A stretch of 64,000 bases of DNA, taken from contig JBCFYV010011135.1 of assembly GCA_039000515.1 (NCBI GenBank), positions 17,019,191-17,083,190 on the forward strand, written 5' to 3'. Under the pieces are notes generated by a model. That model did no database searches. It had not been told where the DNA came from and saw only the letters and a list, made by a program, of their open reading frames with translations. The stretch is from Timema cristinae. Lineage: Eukaryota > Arthropoda > Insecta > Phasmatodea > Timematidae. Every line of letters starts with the position of its first letter. Position 1 is the first letter of the stretch. Shown here piece after piece: positions 23,205 to 34,830 of this stretch. The position numbers were made by a program, and so were the translations under genes.

Positions 23205-23770
23205 ATTATAGGGTGTTCTGTCTTACTACAGATCCATTCCTTTTGTCAGAGGACTTAGACCACCAATGCGCTCTGTCCTCTGGCTCCTTCTTCATCTCCC
23301 AGAATTTTCTTATTTCCTTCAAGACATATGGTATTTGAATCCTCCTTCTACCTAAGCTAATATTTCCCTCAACCTTTCCTTCTATGTCGTCATGCACAAT
23401 ACAGTTCCGCCAAAGAATGTGTCCGATCCATTGTGTTTTGTACTGAATAATAACACTAAAAATGATTCTCTTCTCACCATTCTTCTTAGGATGTCTTCAT
23501 TTGTCACCCTGTCTGTCACCTGATCTTCTAAAGTCTTCTACAGCACCACATTTCAAAGCTCTTCAAGTATTCCTTTCCATATTCCTGAGAATACAAGTTT
23601 CAGCTCCATATATTGTGATGCTCCAAATGTAGCATTTTATCAGCTTCTTCCTTAAATCCAAACTCAATTTGCTGGTCAGAAGTATTCTCTTCTTGTTGAA
23701 AGCTTCCTTGGCCATGGTGACCCTCAACCTAGTTTCCTTGGTGCAGTAGGCATCCTCTTATCCGCAGAAC
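23205..23770 (-). pseudogene. LINE (non-LTR retrotransposon) reverse-transcriptase C-terminal fragment
   Basis: On the minus strand, broken frames encode the 3' part of a LINE polyprotein downstream of the reverse-transcriptase core. The visible open piece, 23397-23206, begins MHDDIEGKVEGNISLGRRR and continues with WEMKKEPEDRAHWW. These motifs are typical of the C-terminal tail of insect endonuclease/reverse-transcriptase LINEs. Upstream, frames shifted several times, encode the 'KEAFNKKR.LLTSKL' type segment. The same LINE is present at 56530-56774 plus 59735-60065, where it is interrupted by a Harbinger transposon; here the target is uninterrupted (gatcaggtgacag on the minus strand, about 23513-23525). 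The copy is 5' truncated and inactive. Confidence 0.8.
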
Positions 23771-24984
23771 TAACAGGTTCTTGAACTGCTCTATGTTTTC
23801 CAAGTCTTGGTTTCCCAGTTTTGATTTTCAGCAGGTTTTTGATAAGAATCTTCAAATTAATTTTTGTAAATAGCTGTAACGATTCTATTTTCACACGTTT
23901 CTCTTTTGATAAATTAGTAGAGATAATCAAATCTATTCAAACGTAATAATATTCAAGTTGTATTTAATTTACAATCTACCTCGCAGTAAATATCTACGTG
24001 GTGCCATATCATTCTGTCTCTCTCGAACAGTAACCCAAGCAAAATCGTCTCTAAGTACAAGATGGAGAGATGAGGGACAAATACATCCCGTTACTAGAAT
24101 ATTCTAAAACCAAGGTGATGACACTCGCAAAATAGTCCACCGAACAGTTGGGACCTGCGTTCGTTGAGAAAAAACTTTTTTTTTTTATCAATCATCGAAT
24201 CTGTGTCGGGACCATAATTATTCCAAGTTGGTCACGATTTTGAATCAATCTTGATCCAATCAAATTTTAATCCTCCCATTTCCCTAAGAAGTGAAATATT
24301 AGTGCTTGTGTAGTATCGGTTAGCATATTTATCTTGTTTCATTCACCAATGACTTTAAATAAATAAATAATTCATTACATTTACAAAGTGATTTCAATTA
24401 TAGTCTGACAATAAATCACACCAATAAAATCAGTTTAGTAACAAAACACATGAATTGTGAATCCCGAACAATATCATGACGAGATATCTTACCATAAAAT
24501 TAAGTGTGGTTTACCTAAGGGCGAAAAGAGCTCAAACCAATTATCTCAAGATTGGCTCTAATTACTTTAATTAAAGCCGGTATCTAGGCAATGTATAACA
24601 TCACAAAAAAAATTGGGCATCTTATTTTCTCATGAAAATCCATGGAGCTTACTTTAAAATGAGTAAATTTCCAATTTTGATCATATCATCGCAGCTATTT
24701 GAGATAAGAGCTAGTTTGCCATAGTTCATTTACAAAACCATTCAAATTAAACATCTTTTAAATATATTTTATAAAATAAATACTATTCGAGATTTGGACA
24801 ACTATTTTTTTGAAATAAAATTTTATGAAATGGGAAATTTAAGATATATGGAACAAATAATATGTTCCTTTAACAGTATATATTATATCATATATGATCT
24901 TTGTTGAAATACGATTTCCAATATATTTCTTGAATAATTTAATTTATTTAGTTTCAAATCTCTTATTTAGGGCACAGATTTTGA
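23771..24984. other. AT-rich intergenic DNA, nothing recognised
   Basis: No supported gene or repeat. Confidence 0.4.
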
Positions 24985-25370
24985 TTACATTTAATCTTTT
25001 TTTTAGGTTCATCAAAGTCATTGTTCATAAGAAGATAAAATCGGTTCATAATCCCCTGGTTGCAGGAATGTATATTTTATGGTAATTTTTGTTTTAACTA
25101 TGGAATATTAAGTAATATTTTGTGTGTGTCATTTTTGAGTCATTTTAAGGCATTTTTTATTAGTTTTAAACGATCTATATCGAAGAAATACTATATTTAA
25201 AAAAAATTTCTATTATTGATATTTTCTATATAAATAAATTTTTTTCAGCACACATATGCCACTGGAAGAAGATACATTAGTCATGAACTTTGTGTCCTTT
25301 TTGCTTGTATGACTCTAAAATACACATTCCTGGTAAGACTGCAACTAGGCTGGTGAGATCATAATTCAAG
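24985..25370 (+). repeat. Dispersed repeat R5, copy 1
   Basis: Reverse complement of 42295-42740 at several ordered landmarks. They are 'ataatcccctggtt', 'gagtcattttaag', and 'tttgcttgtatg' followed by 'cattcctg..aagactgcaactaggctgg'. A second partial repeat of the middle occurs at 25500-25620. The element is non-coding and of unknown class. Confidence 0.5.
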
Positions 25371-26103
25371 AATTTAGTTCTTAAAGTATTTTCATTGCAT
25401 GTATATTTTTTATGTTAACAAGCTTAAAAAGAGTGTGTTTAAATTACTTTGATTCATTTATTACGACGTTTTGTTTATAATTTTAGATAATTTTTTGAAA
25501 AATCATGGTAATTTTGTGCCACTTTTAGGTCATTTTATATGCAATTTTTTAATAATTATTAGGACATTAAAATCAGGGCCTTGGTTATAAGTATTATTTA
25601 TAAAAATACTTGATAAAGTATAATATGTAGTGCATCGCAACATTTATTCTCAGACGTGTTGTTGTGTTGCTAGCTCTTGGTCGCAATCAGTGCTCCATCT
25701 AGAACCTCGTCAGTCCTGTGGCAGTCTTCACACTCACACACTCACACTCACACTCACACACACACTCACACACACACTCACACCCAGCGACGTAATCTCT
25801 TGTTGCAATGTTGTGGTAGGACGCCCAAGCGTGATGCCTCCCTAACACGGGGGATTATCGCCCCAGGGACCATGTCACGCCCATATTCACATCTTTTCTC
25901 TTCTCCAGCTTGCTTCCAGATTTCTCCTCTCTCACTTGCTCTTCTGTTTCTTAGGATATCTTGGTCTGGTTTTATACAGCTGGGGTTATCCTATCGTCAT
26001 TCTTCCTTACTCCTTTATTCGTATCCTCAATTTTTTTTTATGGATTTATATCTATATGCCATTTCTTCTCGCAGTTAAATTTTATGTTTTTTCTATACTT
26101 TAA
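25371..26103. other. Intergenic with a (CA/CACTCA)n microsatellite
   Basis: 25728-25782 is a CACTCA/CACA simple repeat that creates histidine/threonine-rich chance frames. 25786-26100 is pyrimidine-rich with no family resemblance. Confidence 0.6.
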
Positions 26104-29100
26104 TATTTTACTAAAAGTCCTGTGAACAGTAGACCTCTCTCTCCATGTTATTATTGATACTACAGTCTTACTAGTAGTTCTGTGAACAGTAGACCTCCCT
26201 CCATGTTATATATCGTTACAACAGTCTTACTAGTAGTTCTGTGAACAGTAGACCTCACTCCATGTTATTATTGTTACTACAGTCTTACTAGTGGTTCTGT
26301 GAACAGTAGACCTCCTTCCATGTTATTATTGTTACTACAGTATTACTAGTAGTTCTGTGAACAGTATACCTCTCTCCCTCCATGTTATTATCGTTACTAC
26401 AGTCTTACTAGTAGTTCGGTGAGCAGTAGACCTCCCTCCATTATATTATCGTTACTACAGTCTTACTAGTAGTTCTGTGAACAGTAGACCTCCCACCAAG
26501 TTATAATCGTTACTACAATCTTACCAGTAGTGCTGTGAACAGTAGACCTCCCTCCATGTTATTATCGTTACTACAGTTTTACTGGTAGTTTTGTGAACAG
26601 TAGAACTCCCTCCATGTTATTATTGTTACTACAGTATTACTAGTAGTTCTGTGAACAGCAGACCTCTCTCCCTCCATGTTATTATCGTTGCTACAGTCTT
26701 ACTAGTAGTTCTGTGAGCAGTAGACCTCCCTCCATGTTATTATCGTTACTACAGTCTTACTAGTAGTTCTGTGAACAGTAGACCTCTCTCCATGTTATTA
26801 TTATTACTACAGTATTACTAGTAGTTCTGTGAACAGCAGACCTCTCTCCCTCCATTTATTATCGTTGCTACAGTCTTACTAGTAGTTCTGTGAGCAGTAG
26901 ACCTCCCTCCATGTTATTATCGTTGCTACAGTCTTACTAGTAGTTCTGTGAACAGTAAACCTCCCTCCATGTTATTATTGTTACTACAGTATTACTAGTA
27001 GTTCTGTGAACAGTAGACCCCACTCTATTTTATTATTGTTACTACAGTATTACTAGTAGTTCTGTGAACAGTAGACCTTCGCTCCCTCCATGTTATTATC
27101 GTTACTCCAGTCCCTCTAGTAGTTCTGTGAACAGTAGACCCCACTCTATTTTATTATTGTTACTACAGTATTACTAGTAGTTTTGTGAACAGTAGACCTC
27201 CCACCATGTTATTATCGTTACTACAGTCTAACTAGTAGTTCTGTGAGCAGTAGACCTCCCTCCATGTTATTATCGTTACTACAGTCTTACTAGTAGTTCT
27301 GTGAACAGTAGACCTCCCTCCAAGTTATAATCGTTACTACAATCTTACTAGTAGTTCTGTGAACAGTAGACCTCTCTCCCTCCATGTTATTATCGAGACT
27401 ACAGTCTTACTAGTAGTTCTGTGAACAGTAGAACTCACTCCATGTTATTATTGTTTCTACAGTCTTACTAGTAGTTCTGTGAACAGTAGACCTCTCTCCC
27501 TCCATGTTATTATCGTTACTACAGTCTTACTAGTAGTTCTGTGAGCAGTAGACCTCTTCTCCAAGTTATAATCGTTAGTACAGTCTTACTGGTAGTTCTG
27601 TGAACAGTAGACCTCCCTCCATGTTATTATTGTTACTACAGTATTACTAGTATTTCTGTGAACAGTAGACCTCTCTCCCTCCATGTTATTATCGAGACTA
27701 CAGTCTTACTAGTAGTTCTGTGAACAGTAGACCTCCCTCCATGTTATTATCGTTATTACAGTCTTACTAGTAGTTCTGTGAACAGTAGACCTCTTCTCCA
27801 AGTTATAATCGTTAGTACAGTCTTACTGGTAGTTCTGTGAACAGTAGACCTCCCTCCATGTTATTATTGTTACTACAGTATTACTAGTAGTTCTGTGAAC
27901 AGTAGACCTCTCTCCCTCCATGTTATTATCGTTACTACAGTCTTACTAGTAGTTCTGTGAGCTTTAGACCTCCCTCCATGTTATTATCGTTACTACAGTC
28001 TTACTGGTAGTTCTGTGAACAGTAGACTTCTCTCCCTCCATGTTATTATCGTTACTACAATCTTACTAGTAGTTCTGTGAGCAGTAGACATCCCTCCATG
28101 TTATTATCGTTACTACAGTCTTACTAGTAGTTCTGTGAGCAGTAGACATCCCTCCATGTTATTATCGTTACTACAGTCTTACTAGTAGTTCTGTGAGCAG
28201 TAGACATCCCTCCATGATATTATCGTTACTACAGTCTTATTAGTAGTTCTGTGAACAGTAGACCTCCCTTCAAGTTATAATCGTTACTACAATCTTACTA
28301 GTTGTTCTGTGAACAGTAGACCTCCCTCCATGTTATTATCGTTACTACAGTCTTACTGGTAGTTCTGTGAAGAGTAGACCTCTCTCCATGTTATTATTGT
28401 TACTACAGTCTTACTAGTAGTTCTGTGAACAGTAGACCTCCCTCCATGTTATTACCGCTACTACAGTCTTACTAGTAGTTCTGTGAACAGTAGACCTCCC
28501 TCCATGTTATTACCGCTACTACAGTCTTACTAGTAATTCTGTGAGCAGTAGACCTCTCTCCCTCCATGTTATTATCGTTACTAGAGTCTTACTGGTAGTT
28601 CTGTGAAGAGTAGACCTCCCTCCATGTTATTATTGTTACTACAGTCTTACTAGTAGTTCTGTGAACAGTAGACCTCCCTCCATGTTATTACCGCTACTAC
28701 AGTCTTACTAGTAGTTCTGTGAGCAGTAGACCTCTTCTCCAAGTTATAATCGTTAGTACAGTCTTACTGGTAGTTCTGTGAACAGTAGACCTCCCTCCAT
28801 GTTATTATCGTTACTACAGTCTTACTAGTAGTTATGTGAACAGTAGACCTCCCTCCATGTTATTACCGCTACTACAGTCTTACTAGTAATTCTGTGAGCA
28901 GTAGACCTCTCTCCCTCCATGTTATTATCGTTACTACAGTCTTATTAGTAGTTCTGTGAGCAGTAGACCTCCCTCCATGTTATTATCATTACTACAATCT
29001 TACTAGTAGTTCTGTGAACAGTAGACCTTCCTCCATGTTATTATCGTTACTACAGTCTTACTAGTAGTTCTGTGAACAGTAGACCTCTCTACATGTTATT

Positions 29101-29280
29101 ATCTTTACTACAGTCTTACAAGTAGTTCTGTGAACAGTATACCTCTTCTCCAAGTTATAATCGTTAGTACAGTCTTACTGGTAGTTCTGTGAACAGTAGA
29201 CCTCCCTCCATGTTATTATTGTTACTACAGTCTTACTAGTAGTTCTGTGAGAAGTAGACCTTGCTTCATGTTATTAACAG
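26104..29280. repeat. 58-bp minisatellite, about 54 units (3.2 kb)
   Basis: Unit, in three consecutive parts: 'gttctgtgaacagtagacct', 'ccctccatgttattatcg', 'ttactacagtcttactagta'. Unit length varies from 55 to 62 bp, mainly through CT insertions ('ctctctccctcc'). Edge units are the most diverged, as in unequal-exchange arrays. Each unit has a GTTC-TGT-GAAC palindrome and a TACTAGTA palindrome. Several multi-unit blocks recur, for example the 'cttctccaagttataatcgttagtacag' type at about 27556, 27793, 28735 and 29147. It has no coding frame. Confidence 0.98.
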
Positions 29281-30234
29281 TCTCACCATCAGGGTATCCG
29301 TATATTCAAGGTAATCCAAAAATGATAATAAAAAATAGTAGGCCTATATACATTTAGGTGGAGAATTTAGAACAGGTGAGGTTAGTGCGGTTGTTTTTTT
29401 GGAATTTGAAAAAGATAGCAAATCAAATATCAATGACTTATGTCTTTCCAGCAACACAGAGTAGATAAGGAAGCCGGTTTCAGCTTTACCTGTGTGTGTC
29501 ATTAGTTGGAATTATCTGACATACTGTATCAGCCGGGCATATTATGCTCTGTTAGTCGGTGTTGTCTCTACAATAGGTACAGTCAAAACATTTCAAATGT
29601 GTACTAGCAATAATCATTTCGGACACATTAATACAAATTAAAGCTTAGATTTTTAATAGTTCTTATGTTTGATTTGTTAACAAGTAGTAAATGACAAAAT
29701 TATGTCCTCTTCTTTATTTTTTTCTCTTATTTGATTGTAGATTAGTCTTCTATGACGTCATGTTTCGGTGTTATTATTGATGAAGATAAAGTAAAAATCA
29801 ATTAAGGAGAAGGGAATACAAAAAAGATATAAGGGTTAAGGGTTAACATAATCAAATTAATTCTAGTTAATAACACTGTGCAATAAAAATGATATAAAAT
29901 CAAATTATCGGGGTTTAAAAAAACAATATTCATATATATAATTAAAAATTAGATAATTTTATCAGTCATAAGATTTTAATATGTCTATGTTAAAAAAAAT
30001 CTTCTCTAAAACATTTTATTGGCTACGCCTCATATGAAAGTCTAGATAAAGTAATTTCCAGCCAATTTTGAAAAGTATAACATATCAAGTTTGACTCTCT
30101 AAGACAAGTGAACTGTAATTATTTGAAATCATTGAATTTGTATTTATAGATTCACTTGTTAAGATTGTGCACTTAAATGTTCACTGTCAAATGACCTTGA
30201 GCTATCGGGTGAGGAATGAGAAAGCTTGAATCAT
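29281..30234. other. AT-rich intergenic DNA, nothing recognised
   Basis: No supported gene or repeat. A single TGACGTCA palindrome occurs at about 29753. Confidence 0.4.
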
Positions 30235-30958
30235 TGATGAAATGTACCAGCGTTTGGGTGGAAGGGTGGTGGGAAATAATTTAGGGAAAACCTCTCTTCA
30301 ATACCCAATCAGAGTTTGAATCCTGACATCCCCGTCAAGGTCGATACACACAGAAAGCTAAGCTAAGCAATGGTCCCTCTTTTCACTCCCGAATTCAAAG
30401 TTGTTTCTTTCTGGTCTGCTCCAGTGAAGTTTAGCTATGGCGTTCTCCAAAATGTCTTGTTTGAGTTCAGATGATTGTATTGAGGTAGAAATGATTCTAC
30501 TGCTAGCACCTGTTTTGAAAGATGAAGACAATTTAGGAGGTAGAGGTTTGACTTGCTCAATTAATGCTTCCATTTTAATATAAAAACATTTATTAAATAT
30601 AAAACATAAATAAATACACGTGAAACAAAGTAAAAACAAAATTTCATCAATCCAGCACTGCGTCTGTTCAACACGGAGCCCAAGCTACGTTATGCGCATG
30701 CGTAACGTAAGATGGCTCAAGATGGTAGATGAAAAAATTGCCCGGCCAGCAATTGGGAAAAAACATAGCATGGCGTAGCAAGACATAACTTAGCTTAACT
30801 TTCTTTGTGAACTAGCACATTTAAATATATGGTCCGCTATTTTTTTTAAAAGTTATCAGAGCAAATCTTAGCTGAGCGTTCTGTGTGAATCAGCATTCAG
30901 AGCCAATCTAGTCTACTGCTAGAATAACGACCAAGACCATTCGACCACCTAGGTGGGT
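30235..30958 (-). mobile_element. Old SINE-B (minus) split by a DNA transposon
   Basis: The 5' and 3' parts of a decayed reverse-oriented SINE-B lie at 30235-30337 ('gagtttgaatcctgacatccccgtcaa') and 30897-30958 ('ccaatctagtctactgctag ... caccta ggtggg'). Joined, they restore the family order seen at 15325-15560. The DNA transposon at 30340-30893 sits between them. Confidence 0.6.
30340..30893. mobile_element. Non-autonomous DNA transposon with ~29-bp terminal inverted repeats
   Basis: Left end 30340-30368 (gtcgatacacacagaaagct plus aagctaagc) and the reverse complement of right end 30865-30893 (gctgattcacacagaacgct plus cagctaaga) match at 23 of 29 positions. Inside, a 93-residue minus-strand frame (30639-30358) has an internal MEALIEQVK start faintly like the first residues of MADF DNA-binding proteins carried by some insect transposons, then unrelated sequence. 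This would fit an internally deleted copy of a larger element. Superfamily is not determined, and target duplications are not clear because the host SINE is decayed. Confidence 0.6.
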
Positions 30959-32099
30959 TTATTTACTTCGCTCATTTATTTACTTTTGTGAATGTTTTCA
31001 CATACGTTCAGGAAATAGTTATATTCCCCCTCACCTATATTATAATCCTTTTACCCTTTATTCAACATTTAATCTTATTTTCTATTTATTCTCAGTATTT
31101 TTACCATCTCCGCCGCATCTTTTCACTTGTCTTTCTTTTTTTTGTGTGTTTTGTTTATTCTTTTGTATTTTCTCTTGCTTCTTCTTTCAACATTTTTTTC
31201 TATCCAGATTTACGATCGTTATTCTTAACACGTGTTTTCATCTCTCTTTCGTTTCTAGATCCCTATTCTTACCCGATTCAATTCCGTTTCCTCTGTTCTC
31301 TCTCTCTCTCTTTCTCTTTTATTACTCTCCCCTCTGTTCCGTCACTCGACGAAGAGATTACTCTCACCACCTCCCCCCCTCCCCCTTACTGCTGATCCTA
31401 TTAACCTCCCGGGCCGTATTTCTACACTTCTTCTTTAAACCAACATTTTGTCGGAGATGAGCTAACATGTGCATTGGTTGGCCCGATTTAAATTTGGTTA
31501 GGATGATTGGGGGGGGGGGGGGAGAGGGGGAGGGAAGTAAAGAAAATGATAAATAGGGGAAAGCACTAGTCAGTGATTGTACATGGACCTGTAATGGATT
31601 GTATTTTACCCAGATGGATACTACACAAGTTTCTAGAATTGTATGTATAATAATTGTATGTATATCAATAAAACTAAAATGGCAATTGATAAAAAAATTG
31701 GTGATACTAGCTTTTGAGTCAGCAATGTTGATCAAACTAACCTTTTTTTAAAAAAAAAAATATAAATAATTATTGCCTTATTTTATTGGTTTGTATCAGA
31801 ATCCATGAATATTACATTTAGCAAATATCACAATATTGGAGTCCTAATTTATATTAATGAGCAGCATGTCTTAAAAACATCATTCATCTTATTTATACAA
31901 GTGGCCGGGCACTAGATATCTAATCTTGACATGTATTTTGAGAAACTTCACACGTACTCATTGGAACCTTTGGTTAAAATAATAATTAAAAAAACCGAAT
32001 AGATAACTATTTTAATTTAATTTAATTTAGTTTAATTCTGTGACTGTAGCACAAATCAAACATTGAGTAACACTAGATGCAGATGGGAGGGTAGCTTTA
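30959..32099. other. Pyrimidine-rich and AT-rich intergenic DNA
   Basis: 30990-31430 is T/C-rich and gives phenylalanine/serine-rich chance frames (30988-31395, 31146-31460). A G run lies near 31510-31522. No domain or repeat family is recognised. Confidence 0.5.
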
Positions 32100-32100
32100 G

Positions 32101-32535
32101 AATGGGCTAGAAAGAGATAAGATACAAATATGTGAACGGATTAGAACTAGCTCTAGATAGTTATAGGATGTAATGCGGTGGACTGGATAGAGTTAGCTCA
32201 AGATAAGGATAGGGTGTAATGAGGTAGACTGGATAGAACTTGCTTAAGATAGTAAGTAATATGTGTAGTGAGATGGACTAGTTAGAACTTTCTCAAGATA
32301 AGGATAGGGTGTACTGAGGTAGACTGGATAGAACTAGCTCAAGATAGGGATAGGGTGTAGTGAGGTAGACTGGATAGAACTAGCTCAAGATAGGGATAGG
32401 GTGTAGTGAGGTGGCCTGGGTAGAACTAGCTCAAGATAGGGATAGGGTGTAGTGAGGTGGCCTGGGTAGAACTAGCTCAAGATAGGGATAGGGTGTAGTG
32501 AGGTGGACTGGGTAGAACTAGCTCAAGATAGGGAT
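32101..32535. repeat. 46-bp minisatellite derived from LINE coding sequence, about 9 units
   Basis: Units read 'gatagggatagggtgtagtg', 'aggtagactggatagaacta', 'gctcaa'. The same sequence occurs as two units at 37565-37665, inside a LINE C-terminal fragment, where one pass encodes the GCNEVDWIELAQDRDRW-type motif. The array's right flank (32536-32600, 'ggcgtacttttgtaagtg') continues as the LINE does after that motif at 37675. As 46 is not a multiple of three, the array is non-coding. Confidence 0.9.
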
Positions 32536-32689
32536 GGTTGGCGTACTTTTGTAAGTGCGGCAATTATCTTTGGAGTTAGGTTACTAACGTCATAGAGTAA
32601 GTAGGCTCATCCACACGTGTATTTATCATTCAAAGAGAAAGCCACGTATTACTTCTCACTTAGCCTGGAAGCTGGGTGCACGTATCATT

Positions 32690-33060
32690 GGTCACATGGC
32701 CTTGGGCGTCATTCTCATGTTAAACTGGATTTACGATGTCAGAGAGGTTGTGGCTTTAATCCCAGCTGGATGTACTGTATAAGATGTTTCATAAACTATT
32801 TACCGATCTCTATCTCTACGCGAATACGGGTACATTTCCTCTCAATGGAATCATTCTCTTTTAGTCTTGTTTGCCAACGACGAACACTTTGAGGTTCTAA
32901 TCCAGGTTTGGTCTATTGAGAGTGTTTTATTTTTTAAATAATATTCCGATATCCCTACATATGAATGTGGGTACATTTACCTGTAATTTATACCTTCCTC
33001 ATCCCTATTTTATTTGTGTTAATACGCGGTTAGACCGAATGGATGGTGAAGAATAGTGCA
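32690..33060 (+). mobile_element. Two old SINE-B-like copies in tandem
   Basis: First: 'gtcattctcatgttaaactgg' to 'tctctacgcgaatacgggtacatttcc' (32700-32850). Second: 'gaggttctaatccagg' to 'catatgaatgtgggtacattt' and a 3' remnant 'taatacgcggttagacc' (32880-33050). Both are strongly decayed. Confidence 0.5.
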
Positions 33061-33074
33061 CACACAAAAAATAT

Positions 33075-33185
33075 GGTGGTCACACGTTATAAGGCGTCAG
33101 GCTTCCAATAGATTGGATTATTCGATTAGAAAAGATCCAGGTTCGAATCTCTACTCGGTTAGCTGGAAAATCCTATCTACGCTTG
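33075..33185 (+). mobile_element. tRNA-like SINE head
   Basis: 'cacacgttataaggcgtcag' followed by 'ccaggttcgaatctctactcgg', a good B box. It is probably another SINE-B-related head. Confidence 0.4.
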
Positions 33186-33474
33186 TATTATTAGTTTATC
33201 GCTTGGGTTATTTTTATCTTCTTGAGATTACTTGAAAAGAGTAAACCTACCGTATTATTTTTATCGATTAAAAAACTAAGCTCAAGATTTTTGTATATGC
33301 TGGACGCAAAACCCTAAAACGGCCAATGGTTGGATTTCTTGATAAATCCTAAAATTGAACATTTTAAAATGACCAAAGCCCAAAGTTCTGTTCAATGTCG
33401 GGCTTTGGATGTTTACAAACAACCAAACCTAGGGTTGCACAATTAATAAACAATCAAAGTTGAAAATACAGTAG

Positions 33475-33504
33475 TTAGGTTAGGTTAGGTTAGGTTAGGT
33501 TAGG
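33475..33504 (+). repeat. Interstitial telomere-type repeat (TTAGG)6
   Basis: Six uninterrupted TTAGG units. TTAGG is the ancestral arthropod telomere repeat. With only six units flanked by ordinary DNA, this is an interstitial tract and not a chromosome end. Confidence 0.9.
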
Positions 33505-34644
33505 TTAAGATCGGCTTCAAAACAACAAATTAGGTAATATGATCTTGATAATTTAAAATAATTTTGTTTATTTCTGTCTGGTTCTGTTTGCATATCATTG
33601 AGATCCACTCTACCTCTTGAATTAATGGCATCCGCCGCCACCTGCTCATCTGGTCGAGAAACGAACTAAAATGTTATTTCAATCATTGGTCAATAACGCT
33701 TTAGACATAGCTACCATCGGTGTAGAATGAAAATAACCATTAATTTTTTATTATGTGCATACCTTTTGTTATATATAGGCTGATGCAATTATTTATGTAA
33801 GTTAGAAAATAAGATGTATTAGCAACCCGGTAGGCAGTAACGGGGTATTGGAGGGTCAATAACCTGTTAACCAGGAAATTGTGAGAGTCACCGCCAACAG
33901 CGTCCTAAAAGCCATTAAGGAGGGGTGGCTTTCTTCCCTTGTCTTGGACCGCGCTAAAGGTCCGGGGGACAGTTAGGTTCGTCCATGTTGGATCTTCTGG
34001 ACCAATGGGAGTATTTTTTTCCAAATATTTAAAATATAGAATCTGTTGAGTCGAGTAGGAGACTCATTACTCTGGTCTTACCGGGCTACGGCCAAGGATG
34101 CTCCGAGGTGAATTCTGGGGTGTCATATTTTGTGAACCTTTAAACGACACCTCGCGTTAGTCGCTAGGTTTGTCGCCGCGGATATAATTAGAATAAAAAA
34201 GATAATAATCTGTCGTGATAGCGCGTAGTATTTATATTATATTACGGCTAAGCAGGGGATATGGTAATTCTCCTTAAATCTGTTGACGGCCACTCTCACA
34301 CTAAATAAGACGCGTGACGTGTATCGAGTGCATTGCTAAAATAAACTAAAATATATGATTTCTTTAATTAATTTAACCCACTATACGATCACTACAAGGT
34401 TTTATATTGAAAGAAGATAAACATTCAGTCCGTGTATCCCTCATTATATTTGCGAAGCCGGTACGGTCATCTACAGGCTGGCCACGAAGGTGTGTTAGTG
34501 GAGGTCCGTTTTTGCCCGTAGCAAGGCCTAGCTATACATTTACATTGACATGCTCGATTATATATATATATATATATACATATATAGGTCATTTAAATTT
34601 AAAAAAAAAGGATTGAAAGTATTTGAAAAATGGACACTCATTTT
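33505..34644. other. Unassigned region with raised GC
   Basis: 33820-34180 is markedly less AT-rich than its surroundings but shows no continuous coding frame or recognised repeat. 34558-34585 is a short (TA)n run. The open frame 34407-34616 has no family resemblance. Confidence 0.4.
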
Positions 34645-34830
34645 AAAATTTAGGAGTCCAGAATGTCAGCAAAAATAATAGTTTCCAGGGAAATAACAGA
34701 TTTTCCGCTGTGGGTGCAGTGGCTCATATGTAAAATTATTCTTTGCTTACATCCCCATGGAAACTATGATTTGTGTATGGTTGTATATCGGTAAGCAAAA
34801 TATTTTTCTTTGGTTAAGCTTAAGTCCCAC
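34645..34830 (+). repeat. Dispersed repeat R1, copy 3
   Basis: 'ggagtccagaatgtcagcaaaaa' followed by 'tttgcttacatccccatgg', 'aaactatgatttgtgtatgg' and 'tttggttaag' parallels the copies at 1-200 and 405-650. Confidence 0.55.

Noticed and set aside
26104..29280. Satellite centromere or CRISPR interpretation of the 58-bp array
   Set aside because: There are no spacers. The array is only 3.2 kb and ends in ordinary DNA, so a minisatellite is the simplest call.
30988..31460. Two overlapping frames suggesting membrane proteins
   Set aside because: The region is pyrimidine-rich, so any frame gives phenylalanine, leucine and serine runs. Overlap of two such frames argues against coding.
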